Shown here: one piece after another, positions 8,183-17,373 of the stretch
How the letters are laid out: every line of letters starts with the position of its first letter
Position numbering within the stretch: position 1 is the first letter of the stretch
Origin: Tautonia plasticadhaerens
GTDB taxonomy: Bacteria > Planctomycetota > Planctomycetia > Isosphaerales > Isosphaeraceae
Assembly (NCBI RefSeq): GCF_007752535.1
Contig: NZ_CP036426.1
Coordinates: 620,001-684,000 of the forward strand
Direction of reading: 5' to 3'
Length of the DNA: 64,000 bases
Translations under genes and position numbers: made by a program
Notes under the pieces: generated by a model
The model's input: only the letters and a program-made list of their open reading frames with translations
Database searches by the model: none
What the model was told of the DNA's origin: nothing

Positions 8183-9892
8183 TCACAGCTCGTGGAAATC
8201 GGCCGCCATGACCTGGACTCCGCTCTCCAGGTGCAGGCGATCGACGGCCTCCCTCGTGATGGTGAAACTCATGCTGTGCCTCGGCGCCAGGGAGAAGCCG
8301 GCGAGGACCGAAGGGACGACCTCGGGGACGAGGTCGGGGCCGGCCAGGGCCAGGCCGTTGAGCAGCAGCGGCGAGGCGTTGTCGACCCGGAGCTTGTAGA
8401 CCTTCTCCCCCTTGACCAATTTGCCCTCACCCACCTGGGCGTGGACGAGCCGGCCGAGGATGCCGGTGGCCAGCTCGACGGCCAGTCCCTGGGCCTCGGC
8501 GTCGTCAGCGATCGGCAGGGAGAACTTGCCCATCGGGGTCCAGGAGCGGGCCTCGGCGTCGCTGGCGTAGACCATCACCGTCGCCTCGCGGTCCGGGGCG
8601 CCGGCCGGGGCCTCGTTGAAGCGGATCATGCAGGCGACCGCGGTCTCGTCCGGCTGATTCGGGGCCTTCAGCCCGACCTTCATGCCGAGCATCGTTGCCC
8701 CGCTGATCGCCCGGCAGAGCGATTCGGCGATGGGATCGTCGCCATCCATCTCGATGTACAGCGGGGCCCGGCCGTCCGATCCCGGCTCGATCGCCCCCCC
8801 TTTGATCCTGCGGACGAACTGCCGTGCGAGGGTCAGCTCGTGGGGGTTGGCCCAGCGTCGGGAGAGCTGGCGGATCGTCGCCCAGTCCAGCTCGTAGATC
8901 AGCTTCCACATCACCAGCTGCGCCACCGACTCGGGCGCCTTCTCCTCGGCCAGCCTGCGGAAGGCCTCCCGGACCACCGGATCGCGGCCGGCCTCCGCCT
9001 GGCCGATGTCGCCGATTTGCAACGCCTCGCCCTCGGCGGGCAGCACGGCCCGGCCGGCCACGGGCGGGGAGAGGCTGATGGCGCGGGTGCGCAGGTTCCG
9101 GGTCTGGCCGGGGGCCAGGGCGGCCGAGGGGGGGCCGGTGGGGGGGATGGACATGAAGCCGCCGCCCATGCCGCCCATGCCGCCGCCCATGCCGCCCATG
9201 CCGCCGCCCATGCCGCCCATGCCGCCGCCCATGCCGCCCATGCCGCCGCCCATACCGCCGCCCATCATGCCCATGCCGCCCATCATCAGGGAGGAGACGT
9301 CCCAGCTGTCGGTCTCGATGAGCTGCATGATCAGCATGCCCAGCATCATCATGCCCCTCGACGCCGGCATGACGCCGCCGCCACCGCGACCGCCCATGCC
9401 GCCGCCCATACCGCCGCCGCCCATGCCGCCGCCGCCCATGCCGCCGCCGCCCATGCCGCCCATGCCGCCGCCGCCCATGCCGCCCATGCCGCCGCCGCCC
9501 ATGCCGCCCATGCCGCCGCCCATGCCGCCCATGCCGCCGAACTGGCCGGCGGCGCCCGAGGCGATCAGGCCGGGGGGCAGGACCACGCGGAGCGGGGCCC
9601 GGGTGTTATTGGTGACCGAGAGGGTCATGGCGCCCCCCTTGGCCCCCTCGGCCTTCAGGCCCACCCGGCCGCTGCGGAGCCCCTCGAAGAGGTCCACCAG
9701 CGGGATCTCTTCGACGTAGGAATTGGCCTCGCCGCCTTGTTCGGCGGAGGCCCGATCGACTGCCGAGGAATCGACCGCGGGGGGAGCCTCGTCCGCCGGC
9801 GGTGGTTCGTCAGACTGACCCGAGGCGAGTGGTCCGAAGACCAGGAGGCCGCCGATCAGGGCGGCCGGGAGGGAGAAATGACCTGAATTCAT
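8183..9892 (-). CDS. Secreted Gly-Met-repeat protein, paralogue 1
   Basis: 569 residues from ATG 9892, giving a signal peptide (LPAALIGGLLVFGPLASGQ). An acidic stretch is followed by a conserved block (EIPLVDLFEGLRSGRVGLKA, ending LPPGLIASGAAGQFG). Two Gly-Met repeat regions of GGMGGGMGG type (coding 9388-9540 and 9158-9290) flank a conserved Met-rich segment (MMMLGMLIMQLIETDSWDVS). The C-terminal 300 residues are ordinary in composition (for example AEARSWTPMGKFSLPIADDA). The conserved block resembles a beta-sandwich and the protein is probably exported, but I recognise no family. A paralogue lies directly upstream on the same strand. The start could instead be the GTG at 9931. Confidence 0.72.
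   Translation of the reverse strand: MNSGHFSLPAALIGGLLVFGPLASGQSDEPPPADEAPPAVDSSAVDRASAEQGGEANSYVEEIPLVDLFEGLRSGRVGLKAEGAKGGAMTLSVTNNTRAPLRVVLPPGLIASGAAGQFGGMGGMGGGMGGMGGGGMGGMGGGGMGGMGGGGMGGGGMGGGGMGGGMGGRGGGGVMPASRGMMMLGMLIMQLIETDSWDVSSLMMGGMGMMGGGMGGGMGGMGGGMGGMGGGMGGMGGGMGGMGGGFMSIPPTGPPSAALAPGQTRNLRTRAISLSPPVAGRAVLPAEGEALQIGDIGQAEAGRDPVVREAFRRLAEEKAPESVAQLVMWKLIYELDWATIRQLSRRWANPHELTLARQFVRRIKGGAIEPGSDGRAPLYIEMDGDDPIAESLCRAISGATMLGMKVGLKAPNQPDETAVACMIRFNEAPAGAPDREATVMVYASDAEARSWTPMGKFSLPIADDAEAQGLAVELATGILGRLVHAQVGEGKLVKGEKVYKLRVDNASPLLLNGLALAGPDLVPEVVPSVLAGFSLAPRHSMSFTITREAVDRLHLESGVQVMAADFHEL
9158..9540. repeat. In-gene minisatellite encoding Gly-Met repeats (copy 1)
   Basis: Tandem 9-, 12- and 18-bp units of ATGCCGCCC/ATGCCGCCG type in two blocks (9158-9290 and 9388-9540) around a non-repetitive Met-rich segment. 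On the coding strand they specify GGM, GGGM and GGMGG. Confidence 0.85.
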
Positions 9893-10008
9893 CGTCGTAA
9901 GGCTTTCGATGAGCGCGACGACCTGGCGCACCGGCGTCGTCGGGCCGGCCCGTACCGAGGGCCGGCCGAATCGACGAAACGCTGAGAGGCGGACGGTCAG
10001 TGATCAGC

Positions 10009-10014
10009 ATTCTA
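10009..10014 (-). promoter_or_regulatory. -10 box of Gly-Met paralogue 1
   Basis: TAGAAT on the minus strand, followed by GCTGATCACTGACCG. Paralogue 2 has TGATAT followed by GCTGGTGATCGACCG at the same relative place (12131-12136), so the region looks conserved between duplicates. No clear -35 box. Confidence 0.35.
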
Positions 10015-10243
10015 CGCGGATCGCCTTCGCTCATGGTTCTCCGCCGCGAGGCCTCGCGGCGTCCATCCGTCGAACTGGATGACGATCGCGGGCGGCCCCT
10101 TATTCGAAGGCAGTCCGGCCGGAAAGTCGAGGGGCGCCGGGACGGGGTCGGGGGTCGCGAGCGGGGCGGTGATCCGGGCCCACTCGGGATGGATCGGCGG
10201 GCATCAAGTGGGATCGAGCCGGCCGGTCACTCGGCCCCGGGGA

Positions 10244-10280
10244 CGAAACGACGCCGCCCCGCGCGGGGCGGGGCGGCGTC
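10244..10280. terminator. Hairpin terminator, copy 2
   Basis: Identical over 37 nt to 8124-8160. It lies 37 nt past the stop of Gly-Met paralogue 2, so the terminator was duplicated together with the gene. Confidence 0.6.
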
Positions 10281-10317
10281 CGGATGTCGTCAGTCGTCGG
10301 GTCGGGACCGGGTCGGC

Positions 10318-12012
10318 TCAGAGGCCGCTGAGGTCGGCGGCCAGGACCCGGATGCCGCTGTCCAGGTTCAGCCGGTCGACGGCCTCCTGGGAGATGGTGA
10401 AGCTCATGCTCCGGTGCGGGGGGAGCGAGAAGCCGGCGAGCATCGAGGGGGTGACCTCCTCGCCCAGGTCCAGGCCGCTGAGGGCCAGGCCGTTGAGCAG
10501 CAGCGGCGAGGCGTTGTCGACCCGGAGCTTGTAGGTCTGCACGTCCTTGACCTTCTTGCCCTCGGTGACCTGGGCCCGGACGAGCCGGCCGAGGATGCCG
10601 GTGGCCAGCTCGACGGCCAGTCCCTGGGCCTCGGCGTCGTCAGCGATCGGCAGGGAGAACTTGCCCATCGGGGTCCAGGAGCGGGCCTCGGCGTCGCTGG
10701 CGTAGACCATCACCGTCGCCTCGCGGTCCCGGCCGCCGGCCGGGGCCTCGTTGAAGCGGACCAGGCAGGCGACGGACGGGCCCTCGGGGGAGGCCGGGGC
10801 GTCCAGCTCCACGTCAAGGCCGAGCATGTGGGTGCCGGTCAGGGTCTCGACCAGCCGCTGGGCGGCGGGATCGTCTCCCTCGAACTCCAGGTAGAGGACC
10901 GACGGGAGGGCCGGGACCAGGTCGCCGGCGGGCCGGGTGGTCCGCTCGACGAAGTCCCGTGCGAGGGTCAGCTCGTGGGTGTTGGCCCAGCGGCGGGAGA
11001 GCTGGCGGATCGTCGCCCAGTCGAGCTTGTAGATCAGGTTCCACATCACCAGCTGCGCCACCGACTCCGGCGCCTTCTCCTCGGCCAGCCTGCGGAAGGC
11101 CTCCCGGACCACCGGGTCGCGGCCGGCCTCCGCCTGGCCGATGTCGCCGACCTGCAGCGGCTCGCCCTCGGCGGGCAGCACGGCCCGGCCGGCCACCGGG
11201 GGTGAGAGGCTGATGGCGCGGGTGCGCAGGTCGCGGGTCTGGCCGGGGGCCAGGGCCGCCGAGGGGGGTCCGGTCGGGGGGATGGACATCATGCCGCCGC
11301 CCATCATGCCGCCACCCATGCCGCCACCCATGCCGCCCATGCCGCCGCCCATGCCACCCATGCCGCCGCCCATGCCGCCCATGCCGCCGCCCATCATGCC
11401 CATGCCGCCCATCATCAGGGAGGAGACGTCCCAGCTGTCGGTCTCGATGAGCTGCATGATCAGCATGCCCAGCATCATCATGCCCATCGACGCCGGCATG
11501 ACGCCGCCGCCACCGCCCATGCCGCCACCCATGCCGCCCATGCCGCCGCCGCCCATGCCGCCGCCGCCCATGCCGCCCATGCCGCCGCCGCCCATGCCGC
11601 CCATGCCGCCGCCGCCCATGCCGCCGCCCATGCCGCCCATGCCGCCGCCCATGCCGCCCATGCCGCCGAACTGGCCGGCGGCGCCCGAGGCGATCAGGCC
11701 GGGGGGCAGGACCACGCGGAGCGGGGCCCGGGTGTTATTGGTGACCGAGAGGGTCATGGCGCCCCCCTTGGCCCCCTCGGCCTTCAGGCCCACCCGGCCG
11801 CTGCGGAGCCCCTCGAAGAGGTCCACCAGCGGGATCTCGGGCTGCGCCTGTGCGTCGGCAGATGGGGACGCATGGGAGTCGGCCTCGGCGGCCGGGGCCG
11901 AGGGGGCCGCGGTGCCGGCGTCGTCGGTCTGGCCCGAAGCGATCGGCCCGAAGCCGAGGAGGCCGGCGGCCAGGGCGGCCGGGGAGAGCCAGGTCGTCAT
12001 GGTCGAACGCAT
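10318..12012 (-). CDS. Secreted Gly-Met-repeat protein, paralogue 2
   Basis: 564 residues from ATG 12012 (AAGGA 8 nt upstream), with a signal peptide (LSPAALAAGLLGFGPIASGQ). The architecture matches paralogue 1: acidic spacer, conserved block starting EIPLVDLFEGLRSG, two Gly-Met regions around a conserved Met-rich segment, then a long C-terminal part. The two differ mainly in the spacer and in the middle of the C-terminal part (residues near FVERTTRPAGDLVPALPSVL). By contrast about 168 bp (11669-11838 against 9540-9708) are identical at all positions, including third codon positions. This points to gene conversion or a very recent partial duplication. Function unknown. Confidence 0.72.
   Translation of the reverse strand: MRSTMTTWLSPAALAAGLLGFGPIASGQTDDAGTAAPSAPAAEADSHASPSADAQAQPEIPLVDLFEGLRSGRVGLKAEGAKGGAMTLSVTNNTRAPLRVVLPPGLIASGAAGQFGGMGGMGGGMGGMGGGMGGGGMGGMGGGGMGGMGGGGMGGGGMGGMGGGMGGGGGVMPASMGMMMLGMLIMQLIETDSWDVSSLMMGGMGMMGGGMGGMGGGMGGMGGGMGGMGGGMGGGMMGGGMMSIPPTGPPSAALAPGQTRDLRTRAISLSPPVAGRAVLPAEGEPLQVGDIGQAEAGRDPVVREAFRRLAEEKAPESVAQLVMWNLIYKLDWATIRQLSRRWANTHELTLARDFVERTTRPAGDLVPALPSVLYLEFEGDDPAAQRLVETLTGTHMLGLDVELDAPASPEGPSVACLVRFNEAPAGGRDREATVMVYASDAEARSWTPMGKFSLPIADDAEAQGLAVELATGILGRLVRAQVTEGKKVKDVQTYKLRVDNASPLLLNGLALSGLDLGEEVTPSMLAGFSLPPHRSMSFTISQEAVDRLNLDSGIRVLAADLSGL
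11286..11669. repeat. In-gene minisatellite encoding Gly-Met repeats (copy 2)
   Basis: Same unit types as in paralogue 1 but with different unit counts (blocks about 11286-11420 and 11510-11669), as expected from slippage. Confidence 0.85.
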
Positions 12013-12282
12013 GGGTCGAATCCTTTTCCTCGATCGTAGGGGATGAGTGGATCGTCGAGGCCGGGGTGCGTTGCCCGAACATGCGCCCCGGCCGGGGGTT
12101 AAGCGTGGGGCCGGGCGGTCGATCACCAGCATATCACGCCGTTCTCGGCCGCTCAAATTGACCCGTTTCGGGTCACCCGGGGCTCCCGGCCCTTCGACAA
12201 CAGGGACGGAGGGGTCTTCGCCGCTATTCGATGACCCGGTGCCGAATCCCGCGAACCTCCTGGGACGGGACGCGCCGTCCGG

Positions 12283-12288
12283 TACAAT
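12283..12288 (+). promoter_or_regulatory. -10 box of the threonine synthase-like gene
   Basis: TACAAT, 69 bp before ATG 12357, in the 344-bp divergent region 12013-12356. The -35 is not convincing (CCTGGG at 18 bp). The other half of the region holds the minus-strand promoter of the Gly-Met gene. Confidence 0.35.
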
Positions 12289-12356
12289 CCGCCCGAGCGG
12301 ATCCCGAAGGAAGGGCCGAGGAGCCACGGGACGCTCCCCGAAGTCCGGAGCCCCTC

Positions 12357-13625
12357 ATGCGATACGTCTCCCATCTGGCCTGCACCGTGTGCGGCGCGAC
12401 CTATCCGGGCGACCGGGCGATGAACCTCTGCGAGGCCGACGGCCGGCCGGTCCGGGTGGTGCTCGACCTCGATCGCCTGAAAGCCGAGCGCGGGCCCGAT
12501 CGGTTCTGGGATCCGGGCCGGAAGGATCTCTGGCGGTTCGGCGGCCTGCTGCCGCTGGACGTGACCGACCCGGACGACGCCCGGCACGTCGTCTCGCTCG
12601 GCGAGGGGGCGACGCCGAGCCTGCCCTATTCGCACCCGGTCGCCGCCCGGATCGGCTGCCGGCTGGAAGTAAAGGACGAGGGGAAGCCGCACCCCGGCTT
12701 CGGGGCCAACCCGACCCTGTCGTTCAAGGACCGGGGGATGGCCATGACCGTCTCGATGGCCCGGGCGCTCGGGCTGGGGAGGCTGGCCGTGCCGACGCAG
12801 GGGAACGCCGGGGATGCGCTGGCCACCTACGCGGTGGCGGCCGGGATCGAGGCGGTGGTGGCGATGTCCCCCGACACCGACCGGCCGGTGATGGGGAACG
12901 TCGCCGCCCTGGCCGCACTGCACCCGGGTCGGCTGACCTTCGAGCTGGTGCCGGGGACGATCATCGACTGCGGGGCGCGGATCAAGGACCACTACGTCCC
13001 GCTCGGGTACTTCAGCGTCGCCACCTTCCAGGAGCCCGGCTGGCGGACCGAGGGGAAGAAGACCCTCGGGCTGGAGATGGCCGAACCCGCCGGCGACCGC
13101 CTGGCCGATCGCCGCTGGGAGCCGCCCGACGTGATCGTCTATCCCACCGGGGGCGGGACCGGGGTGGTGGGCATGGCCAAGGGGTTCGACGAGCTGGAGG
13201 TGCTCGGGCTGATCGGCCCGGGGCGCCCCCGGTTCGTCTGCGTCCAGTCGTCGGCGACGGCCCCGCTGGTCCGGGCCTTCGAGGCCGGGGCGCCCGACAT
13301 CTCCCCCGAGCCCCCGGGGCGGACGATCGCCACTGGCCTGAACGTGGCCAGGAACGTCGGCCACGTCAACGTGCTGCGGATCATCCGCCAGACCGGCGGC
13401 TGCGCGATCGCCGTGGACGACGACCGCATCCGCCGGGTCCTGCGGGAGGAGTGGCGGGAGCGACGGTTCGGCTGGTCCCCGGAGGGGGCCGCGACGCTCG
13501 CCGTCCTGGAGGAACTGGCCGATCGCCGGATCATCGGCTCCGGGGATCGCGTCGTGCTGGTCAACACCGCCTCCCCCGAGAAGTACCTGCCGACGATCCG
13601 GGACTGCTTCGACGGCGGGCTCTGA
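12357..13625 (+). CDS. Threonine synthase-like PLP-dependent lyase
   Basis: 422 residues from ATG 12357, with GGAG 6 nt upstream. The N-terminus carries C9xxC12 and C25, a small zinc-ribbon-like start seen in some threonine synthases. The fold-type II PLP motif is NPTLSFKDRGM with Lys124 as the Schiff-base lysine. LGEGATPSLP is the substrate-loop motif, QGNAGDALATYA the phosphate-end motif and YPTGGGTGVVGMAKG the PLP-phosphate glycine loop. Threonine synthase makes threonine from O-phosphohomoserine. Some family members (for example cysteate synthase) use related substrates, so the exact reaction is inferred. Cytoplasmic; single-gene unit. Confidence 0.85.
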   Translation: MRYVSHLACTVCGATYPGDRAMNLCEADGRPVRVVLDLDRLKAERGPDRFWDPGRKDLWRFGGLLPLDVTDPDDARHVVSLGEGATPSLPYSHPVAARIGCRLEVKDEGKPHPGFGANPTLSFKDRGMAMTVSMARALGLGRLAVPTQGNAGDALATYAVAAGIEAVVAMSPDTDRPVMGNVAALAALHPGRLTFELVPGTIIDCGARIKDHYVPLGYFSVATFQEPGWRTEGKKTLGLEMAEPAGDRLADRRWEPPDVIVYPTGGGTGVVGMAKGFDELEVLGLIGPGRPRFVCVQSSATAPLVRAFEAGAPDISPEPPGRTIATGLNVARNVGHVNVLRIIRQTGGCAIAVDDDRIRRVLREEWRERRFGWSPEGAATLAVLEELADRRIIGSGDRVVLVNTASPEKYLPTIRDCFDGGL

Positions 13626-13855
13626 TCCCGAGGTGTCGGGGAGGGGGCGGGCCGCCGGGGAGGCCGGGGTCCGCGACGAAGCGCCCGGCGTCGGGTGCCT
13701 GCCGACCTGGACCTCGCCCCGCCCGATCCCGGCCACCCCAGGTCGGATCGGACGCGATTCGACGCGATCCCGGTCGCGTTCCCCTCGGCCTCGCCGACCT
13801 CGGATCGTCGGCCAGGGGGGGCGGGACCGGGTAGTCGGGCGGAGAAACCGGGGCC

Positions 13856-14292
13856 GGTGCGCCAATCCCGGATTCCCCAACTCCTTCTTCCGACTGGGAA
13901 TTCGAGGACGAAATGGGTTCGCTCCGCCGATCCCGAGCCGTTCCGTCGCACCCTCCCGGGAGGCGTCTCCGCCCGTCGCCCGGAGGATCCGGAACGAGGC
14001 GGTGAGGATGGGGGGCCGATCGGGCCCGGCGGGCGGGCGGTGCGCAGAGACCGAATCGCGGAACCTGTTTTCTGGTCGTGATTTCCACGATCGAAATGGG
14101 TTCGCTCCGTCGAGACCTTCGCGTCCCCGGCGGTCGGCTCGGGATGGGGTCGCCCCGAGTCCCCGGGGCGGCCGCAGGGTCGGGGGTCGAGCAGGGACCG
14201 GGTCGGGCCCGGGGGGCGGGCGGTGCGCCGACGACGAAATCCAGAATCCTTTTCTCGGATTGGAGTTGCGCCCGCGAAATGGGTTCGCTCCG
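13856..14292 (+). repeat. Tandem structured repeat array A (three 71-bp units, exact 183-bp period)
   Basis: Units: 13856-13926, 14039-14109, 14222-14292, each exactly 71 bp and separated by 112-bp linkers. Every unit starts GGTGCGC and ends GAAATGGGTTCGCTCCG. The 47-bp interiors differ in sequence and are A+T-richer than the surroundings, yet each can fold on itself. Examples: ATTCCC/GGGAAT in unit 1, AATCGCGGAA against TTCCACGATC in unit 2, AATCC/GGATT in unit 3. The linkers share only a G-rich end (GGGCCCGG-type) before the next unit. Most likely a structured RNA or a foldable DNA element; array B (32433-32922) is the same family. Confidence 0.8.
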
Positions 14293-14627
14293 AAATCGCG
14301 CCGGCAGGTCCCGTCGGGGATCCCGGCGAGGGGGGACGGTGCCCGGCAACTCGCCGATCCGGGGCGAAACGAGGCAGTCGACGGGATGGGGGCGCGAGGC
14401 GAGGCGGCATGGGTGCAGACTTCGGAGGGGTCGGGACGATGGACTCGGGACGCTGCTCCTCGGGCGATGGACCACGTCATTAAGATCGAGGGATCTGGCT
14501 CCGGCAGTCACTCGAAATTCGGGGGGCGGTCGACGAGGGGAGGGCTCGTCGCCGATCGGAGGGCTGGGGGGCGCGAGGGCCGCTGGCGGACGAGCCCCGG
14601 CCGCCCGGCCCGGCGGGCCGGCGACGC

Positions 14628-14657
14628 TTGGCGAGGGGGCCGCGGCCGCCGTACACT
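14628..14657 (+). promoter_or_regulatory. Promoter of the prolyl oligopeptidase gene
   Basis: -35 TTGGCG (14628-14633), 18 bp, -10 TACACT (14652-14657), about 100 bp before ATG 14755 and downstream of repeat array A. Confidence 0.45.
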
Positions 14658-14754
14658 GGCTCGGTCAGTCGGACACGATCGGACGCGATCGGAGGGTCGA
14701 TCGTCCGCCCCGATCGATCGGCCGATCCGGCACACCAGGAGGCAGCGGCCCGCC

Positions 14755-16929
14755 ATGATTGGATCCCGACCGCCCCGAAGACGCCCCCGAACCCGAACCC
14801 TCGCGATCGCCGGAGCACTGCTCGCCATGACGTCCGGTCCCTCGCCCGCCGACGAGCCCCGCGACCCGATCGAGTACCCGGAGGCCCGCCGGGGGGACGT
14901 GGTCGACGACTATCACAGCACCGCCGTCGCCGACCCCTACCGCTGGATGGAGGACATCGACTCGGCCGAGACGAGGGCGTGGGTCGAGGCCCAGGTCGAG
15001 CTGTTCGAGTCGTACATCGAGGGCAACCCGGCCCGCAAACGCATCCAGGACCGGCTCACCCAGCTCTGGGATTACGAGAAATTCGGCGTCCCCTTCGAGG
15101 AAGGCGGCCGCTACTTCTACTCCTATAACAGCGGGCTGCAGAACCAGAACGTCTACTACACGACCGAGTCGCTCGGCGGCGACGCCCGGGTCCTGATCGA
15201 CCCGAACACCCTGAGCGAGGACGGCACCGTGGCCCTGGCCGGGCTCTCGCCGAACAAGGAGGGGTCGAGGCTGGCCTACGCCGTCTCCGACGCCGGCTCG
15301 GACTGGATGGTCTGGAAGGTCCGGGACGTGGAGTCGGGTGAGGACCTGGACGACGTCGTCCGCTGGAGCAAGTTCTCCGGCGCCGAGTGGACCCCCAACG
15401 GCGACGGCTTCTTCTACGGCCGGTTCCCCGAGCCGAAGGAGGGTGACGACCTGAAGGCGGCCAACTACTTCGCCAAGCTCTATTACCACGAACTCGGCAC
15501 CCCCCAGGAGCAGGACCGGCTCGTCTGGGAGGACCCCGAGCACAAGGACTGGCGGGCCGACGCCACCGTGACCGACGACGGCGCGTACCTGCTGTTCACG
15601 ATCGGCAAGGGGACGGACGACAAGTACCGCGTCCTCTCTCGCCCGCTGGCCGACGAGGGGGCCGAGCCGACGCACCTGGTCGGCGACTTCGACGCCGATT
15701 ACACCTTCATCGACAACGACGGCCCCCGGCTGTTCTTCCGGACGGACAAGGACGCGCCGCTCGGCAAGGTGATCGCCGTCGACGTGAACGACCCCGGGCC
15801 GGAGCACTGGGAGACGATCATCCCCGAGGCCGAGGAGACGCTGCTCGGCGTCAACCGGATCGGGGACAAGCTCTTCGCCCAGTACCTGAAGGACGCGAAG
15901 TCGCAGGTGAAGGTGTTCGACCTGGAGGGGACCTTCGAGCGCGAGGTGGAGTTCCCCGAGATCGGCACCGCCTCGGGCTTCGACGGCGACCGGGATTCGA
16001 CCGAGACCTTCTACGCCTTCTCCTCCTTCACCCGGCCGACGACGATCTACCGCTACGACCTCGCCAGCGGCGCGAGCAGCGTCTACAAGCGGCCCGAGGT
16101 CGGCTTCGACCCCGACGACTACGCGACCGAGCAGGTCTTCTACGAGAGCAAGGACGGGACCAAGGTCCCCATGTTCCTCTCGTACAAGAAGGGGACCGAG
16201 TTCGGCCCCGAGACGCCGACCCTGCTCTACGGCTACGGCGGGTTCAACATCCCGCTGACGCCGAGCTTCAGCGTCAGCCGGCTGGTCTGGATGGAGCTGG
16301 GGGGCGTCTACGCCGTGCCGAACCTCCGGGGCGGCGGCGAGTACGGCGAGGCCTGGCACAAGGCCGGCACCAAGCAGCAGAAGCAGAACGTCTTCGACGA
16401 CTTCATCGCCGCGGCCGAGTACCTGATCGGCGAGGGGAAGACCTCGACGCCGAAGCTGGCGATCCAGGGCCGCTCCAACGGCGGCCTGCTCGTCGGGGCC
16501 TGCATGACCCAGCGCCCGGACCTCTTCGGCGCGTGCCTGCCGGGCGTGGGGGTGCTGGACATGCTCCGGTTCCACACCTTCACGATCGGCTGGGCCTGGA
16601 CCGACGACTACGGCTCGTCCGAGGTCCCCGGGGAGTTCGAGGCGCTCTACGCCTACTCGCCCTATCACCGACTGGAAGCGGGGACCTGCTACCCGCCGAC
16701 CCTGATCGTGACCGCCGACCACGACGACCGGGTCTACCCGGCCCACAGCTTCAAGTTCGCCGCGGCGATGCAGGAGGCCCAGGGCTGCGACGAACCGATC
16801 CTGATCCGGATCGAGACGAGGGCCGGCCACGGCGCGGGCAAGCCGACGGCGAAGATCATCGAGGAGGCCGCCGACGAGATGGCCTTCGTGGTCGAGGCGA
16901 TCGGGTTCCCGATGCCCGAGGGCGAGTGA
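14755..16929 (+). CDS. Prolyl oligopeptidase (S9A), exported
   Basis: 724 residues from ATG 14755; AGGAGG lies at 14737-14742. An Arg-rich start followed by [19 protein letters not shown] looks like a signal peptide. The N-terminal [20 protein letters not shown] is typical of S9A, followed by a seven-bladed propeller. The C-terminal alpha/beta-hydrolase has [14 protein letters not shown], then [16 protein letters not shown], Ser574 in GRSNGG, an Asp in DHDDRV and His692 in GHGAGK. The enzyme cleaves short peptides after proline. Length is normal for the family (about 680-720). Transcribed alone. Confidence 0.95.
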   Translation: MIGSRPPRRRPRTRTLAIAGALLAMTSGPSPADEPRDPIEYPEARRGDVVDDYHSTAVADPYRWMEDIDSAETRAWVEAQVELFESYIEGNPARKRIQDRLTQLWDYEKFGVPFEEGGRYFYSYNSGLQNQNVYYTTESLGGDARVLIDPNTLSEDGTVALAGLSPNKEGSRLAYAVSDAGSDWMVWKVRDVESGEDLDDVVRWSKFSGAEWTPNGDGFFYGRFPEPKEGDDLKAANYFAKLYYHELGTPQEQDRLVWEDPEHKDWRADATVTDDGAYLLFTIGKGTDDKYRVLSRPLADEGAEPTHLVGDFDADYTFIDNDGPRLFFRTDKDAPLGKVIAVDVNDPGPEHWETIIPEAEETLLGVNRIGDKLFAQYLKDAKSQVKVFDLEGTFEREVEFPEIGTASGFDGDRDSTETFYAFSSFTRPTTIYRYDLASGASSVYKRPEVGFDPDDYATEQVFYESKDGTKVPMFLSYKKGTEFGPETPTLLYGYGGFNIPLTPSFSVSRLVWMELGGVYAVPNLRGGGEYGEAWHKAGTKQQKQNVFDDFIAAAEYLIGEGKTSTPKLAIQGRSNGGLLVGACMTQRPDLFGACLPGVGVLDMLRFHTFTIGWAWTDDYGSSEVPGEFEALYAYSPYHRLEAGTCYPPTLIVTADHDDRVYPAHSFKFAAAMQEAQGCDEPILIRIETRAGHGAGKPTAKIIEEAADEMAFVVEAIGFPMPEGE

Positions 16930-16977
16930 GCCGGGCCCGAGCGGGGCTCGGCCTCGACGGGTCGCCGCCCGCTCGGC

Positions 16978-17007
16978 TTCCGCCGGGCGGCGGCGATCGA
17001 CTATGAT
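16978..17007 (+). promoter_or_regulatory. Promoter of the small zinc-ribbon gene
   Basis: -35 TTCCGC (16978-16983), 18 bp, -10 TATGAT (17002-17007), 90 bp before ATG 17097. Confidence 0.4.
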
Positions 17008-17096
17008 GGACGGCCGAGCGGGCCTCGCTCGATGGCCCGCACCATTCACCAGGCGTCCCGGGGGGAGTCTCCCGGGAGGATCGGAGGAGACGGACG

Positions 17097-17216
17097 ATGG
17101 CCCTGCGACCCCGGAAGAAGTCGAAGCGACAGGCCAAGTACATCCGCTGCAAGCGGTGCGGCGGCCAGGTGCGCCGCGCGATGGGCCGATGCAAGAAGTG
17201 CAATCAGAGCCACTGA
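17097..17216 (+). CDS. 39-residue basic zinc-ribbon microprotein
   Basis: Too short for usual gene finders, but well supported: a strong GGAGGAGA ribosome-binding site, its own promoter and a terminator after it. The product starts ALRPRKKSKRQAKYIRC and has two knuckles, CKRC and CKKC, 12 residues apart, in a chain rich in Lys and Arg. Four cysteines in two CxxC pairs suggest one bound zinc, and the charge suggests RNA or ribosome binding. The convergent neighbour is ribosomal protein bL33. It is not bL36, whose pattern ends CxxxxH. Function unknown. Confidence 0.7.
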   Translation: MALRPRKKSKRQAKYIRCKRCGGQVRRAMGRCKKCNQSH

Positions 17217-17260
17217 ACGGACCGATCGGGGTCCGGACGCGCACCGGCCCCGGGACGCGA

Positions 17261-17307
17261 GCGAGGCGTCGGTCCCACCCGGAACACGGATGGGGCCGAC
17301 GCCTCGC
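17261..17307. terminator. Bidirectional terminator hairpin
   Basis: GCGAGGCGTCGGTCCC (17261-17276) pairs with GGGGCCGACGCCTCGC (17292-17307), 16 bp with one G-U. It lies between the convergent zinc-ribbon and bL33 genes. Confidence 0.6.
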
Positions 17308-17373
17308 AGCGGATCGGGGAGGTCGGCGGGTCGACCGAGGGCGGGGGGCGGGCTCTCCGGGCCCCCGGGCGGG

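Larger units (their letters stand above)
13626..14754. other. 1.1-kb intergenic region containing structured repeats
   Basis: No convincing gene. The open frame crossing it is an in-frame run into the downstream peptidase gene without a ribosome-binding site. It holds the three-unit repeat array (13856-14292) and the peptidase promoter (14628-14657). Confidence 0.6.

Noticed and set aside
8192-9886. Plus-strand frames rich in Ala-His-Ala or Met-Pro-Pro repeats
   Set aside because: These are the other frames of the Gly-Met minisatellites; the minus-strand reading gives a signal peptide and conserved flanks.
9158-11669. Regularly spaced repeats as a CRISPR array
   Set aside because: Units are 9-18 bp, contiguous and in frame within a gene, with no spacers.
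13910-13926. GGGTTCGCTCC as a tRNA T-arm
   Set aside because: The loop lacks the invariant A58-type base, and no acceptor or anticodon arms can be built around it.
13856-14292. Repeat arrays as integron attC sites
   Set aside because: The core boxes RYYYAAC and GTTRRRY are missing, linkers do not encode cassettes, and no integrase is present.
13633-14754. N-terminal extension of the prolyl oligopeptidase
   Set aside because: The extension would be Arg/Pro-rich without a ribosome-binding site, whereas ATG 14755 follows AGGAGG and a promoter and begins a signal peptide.
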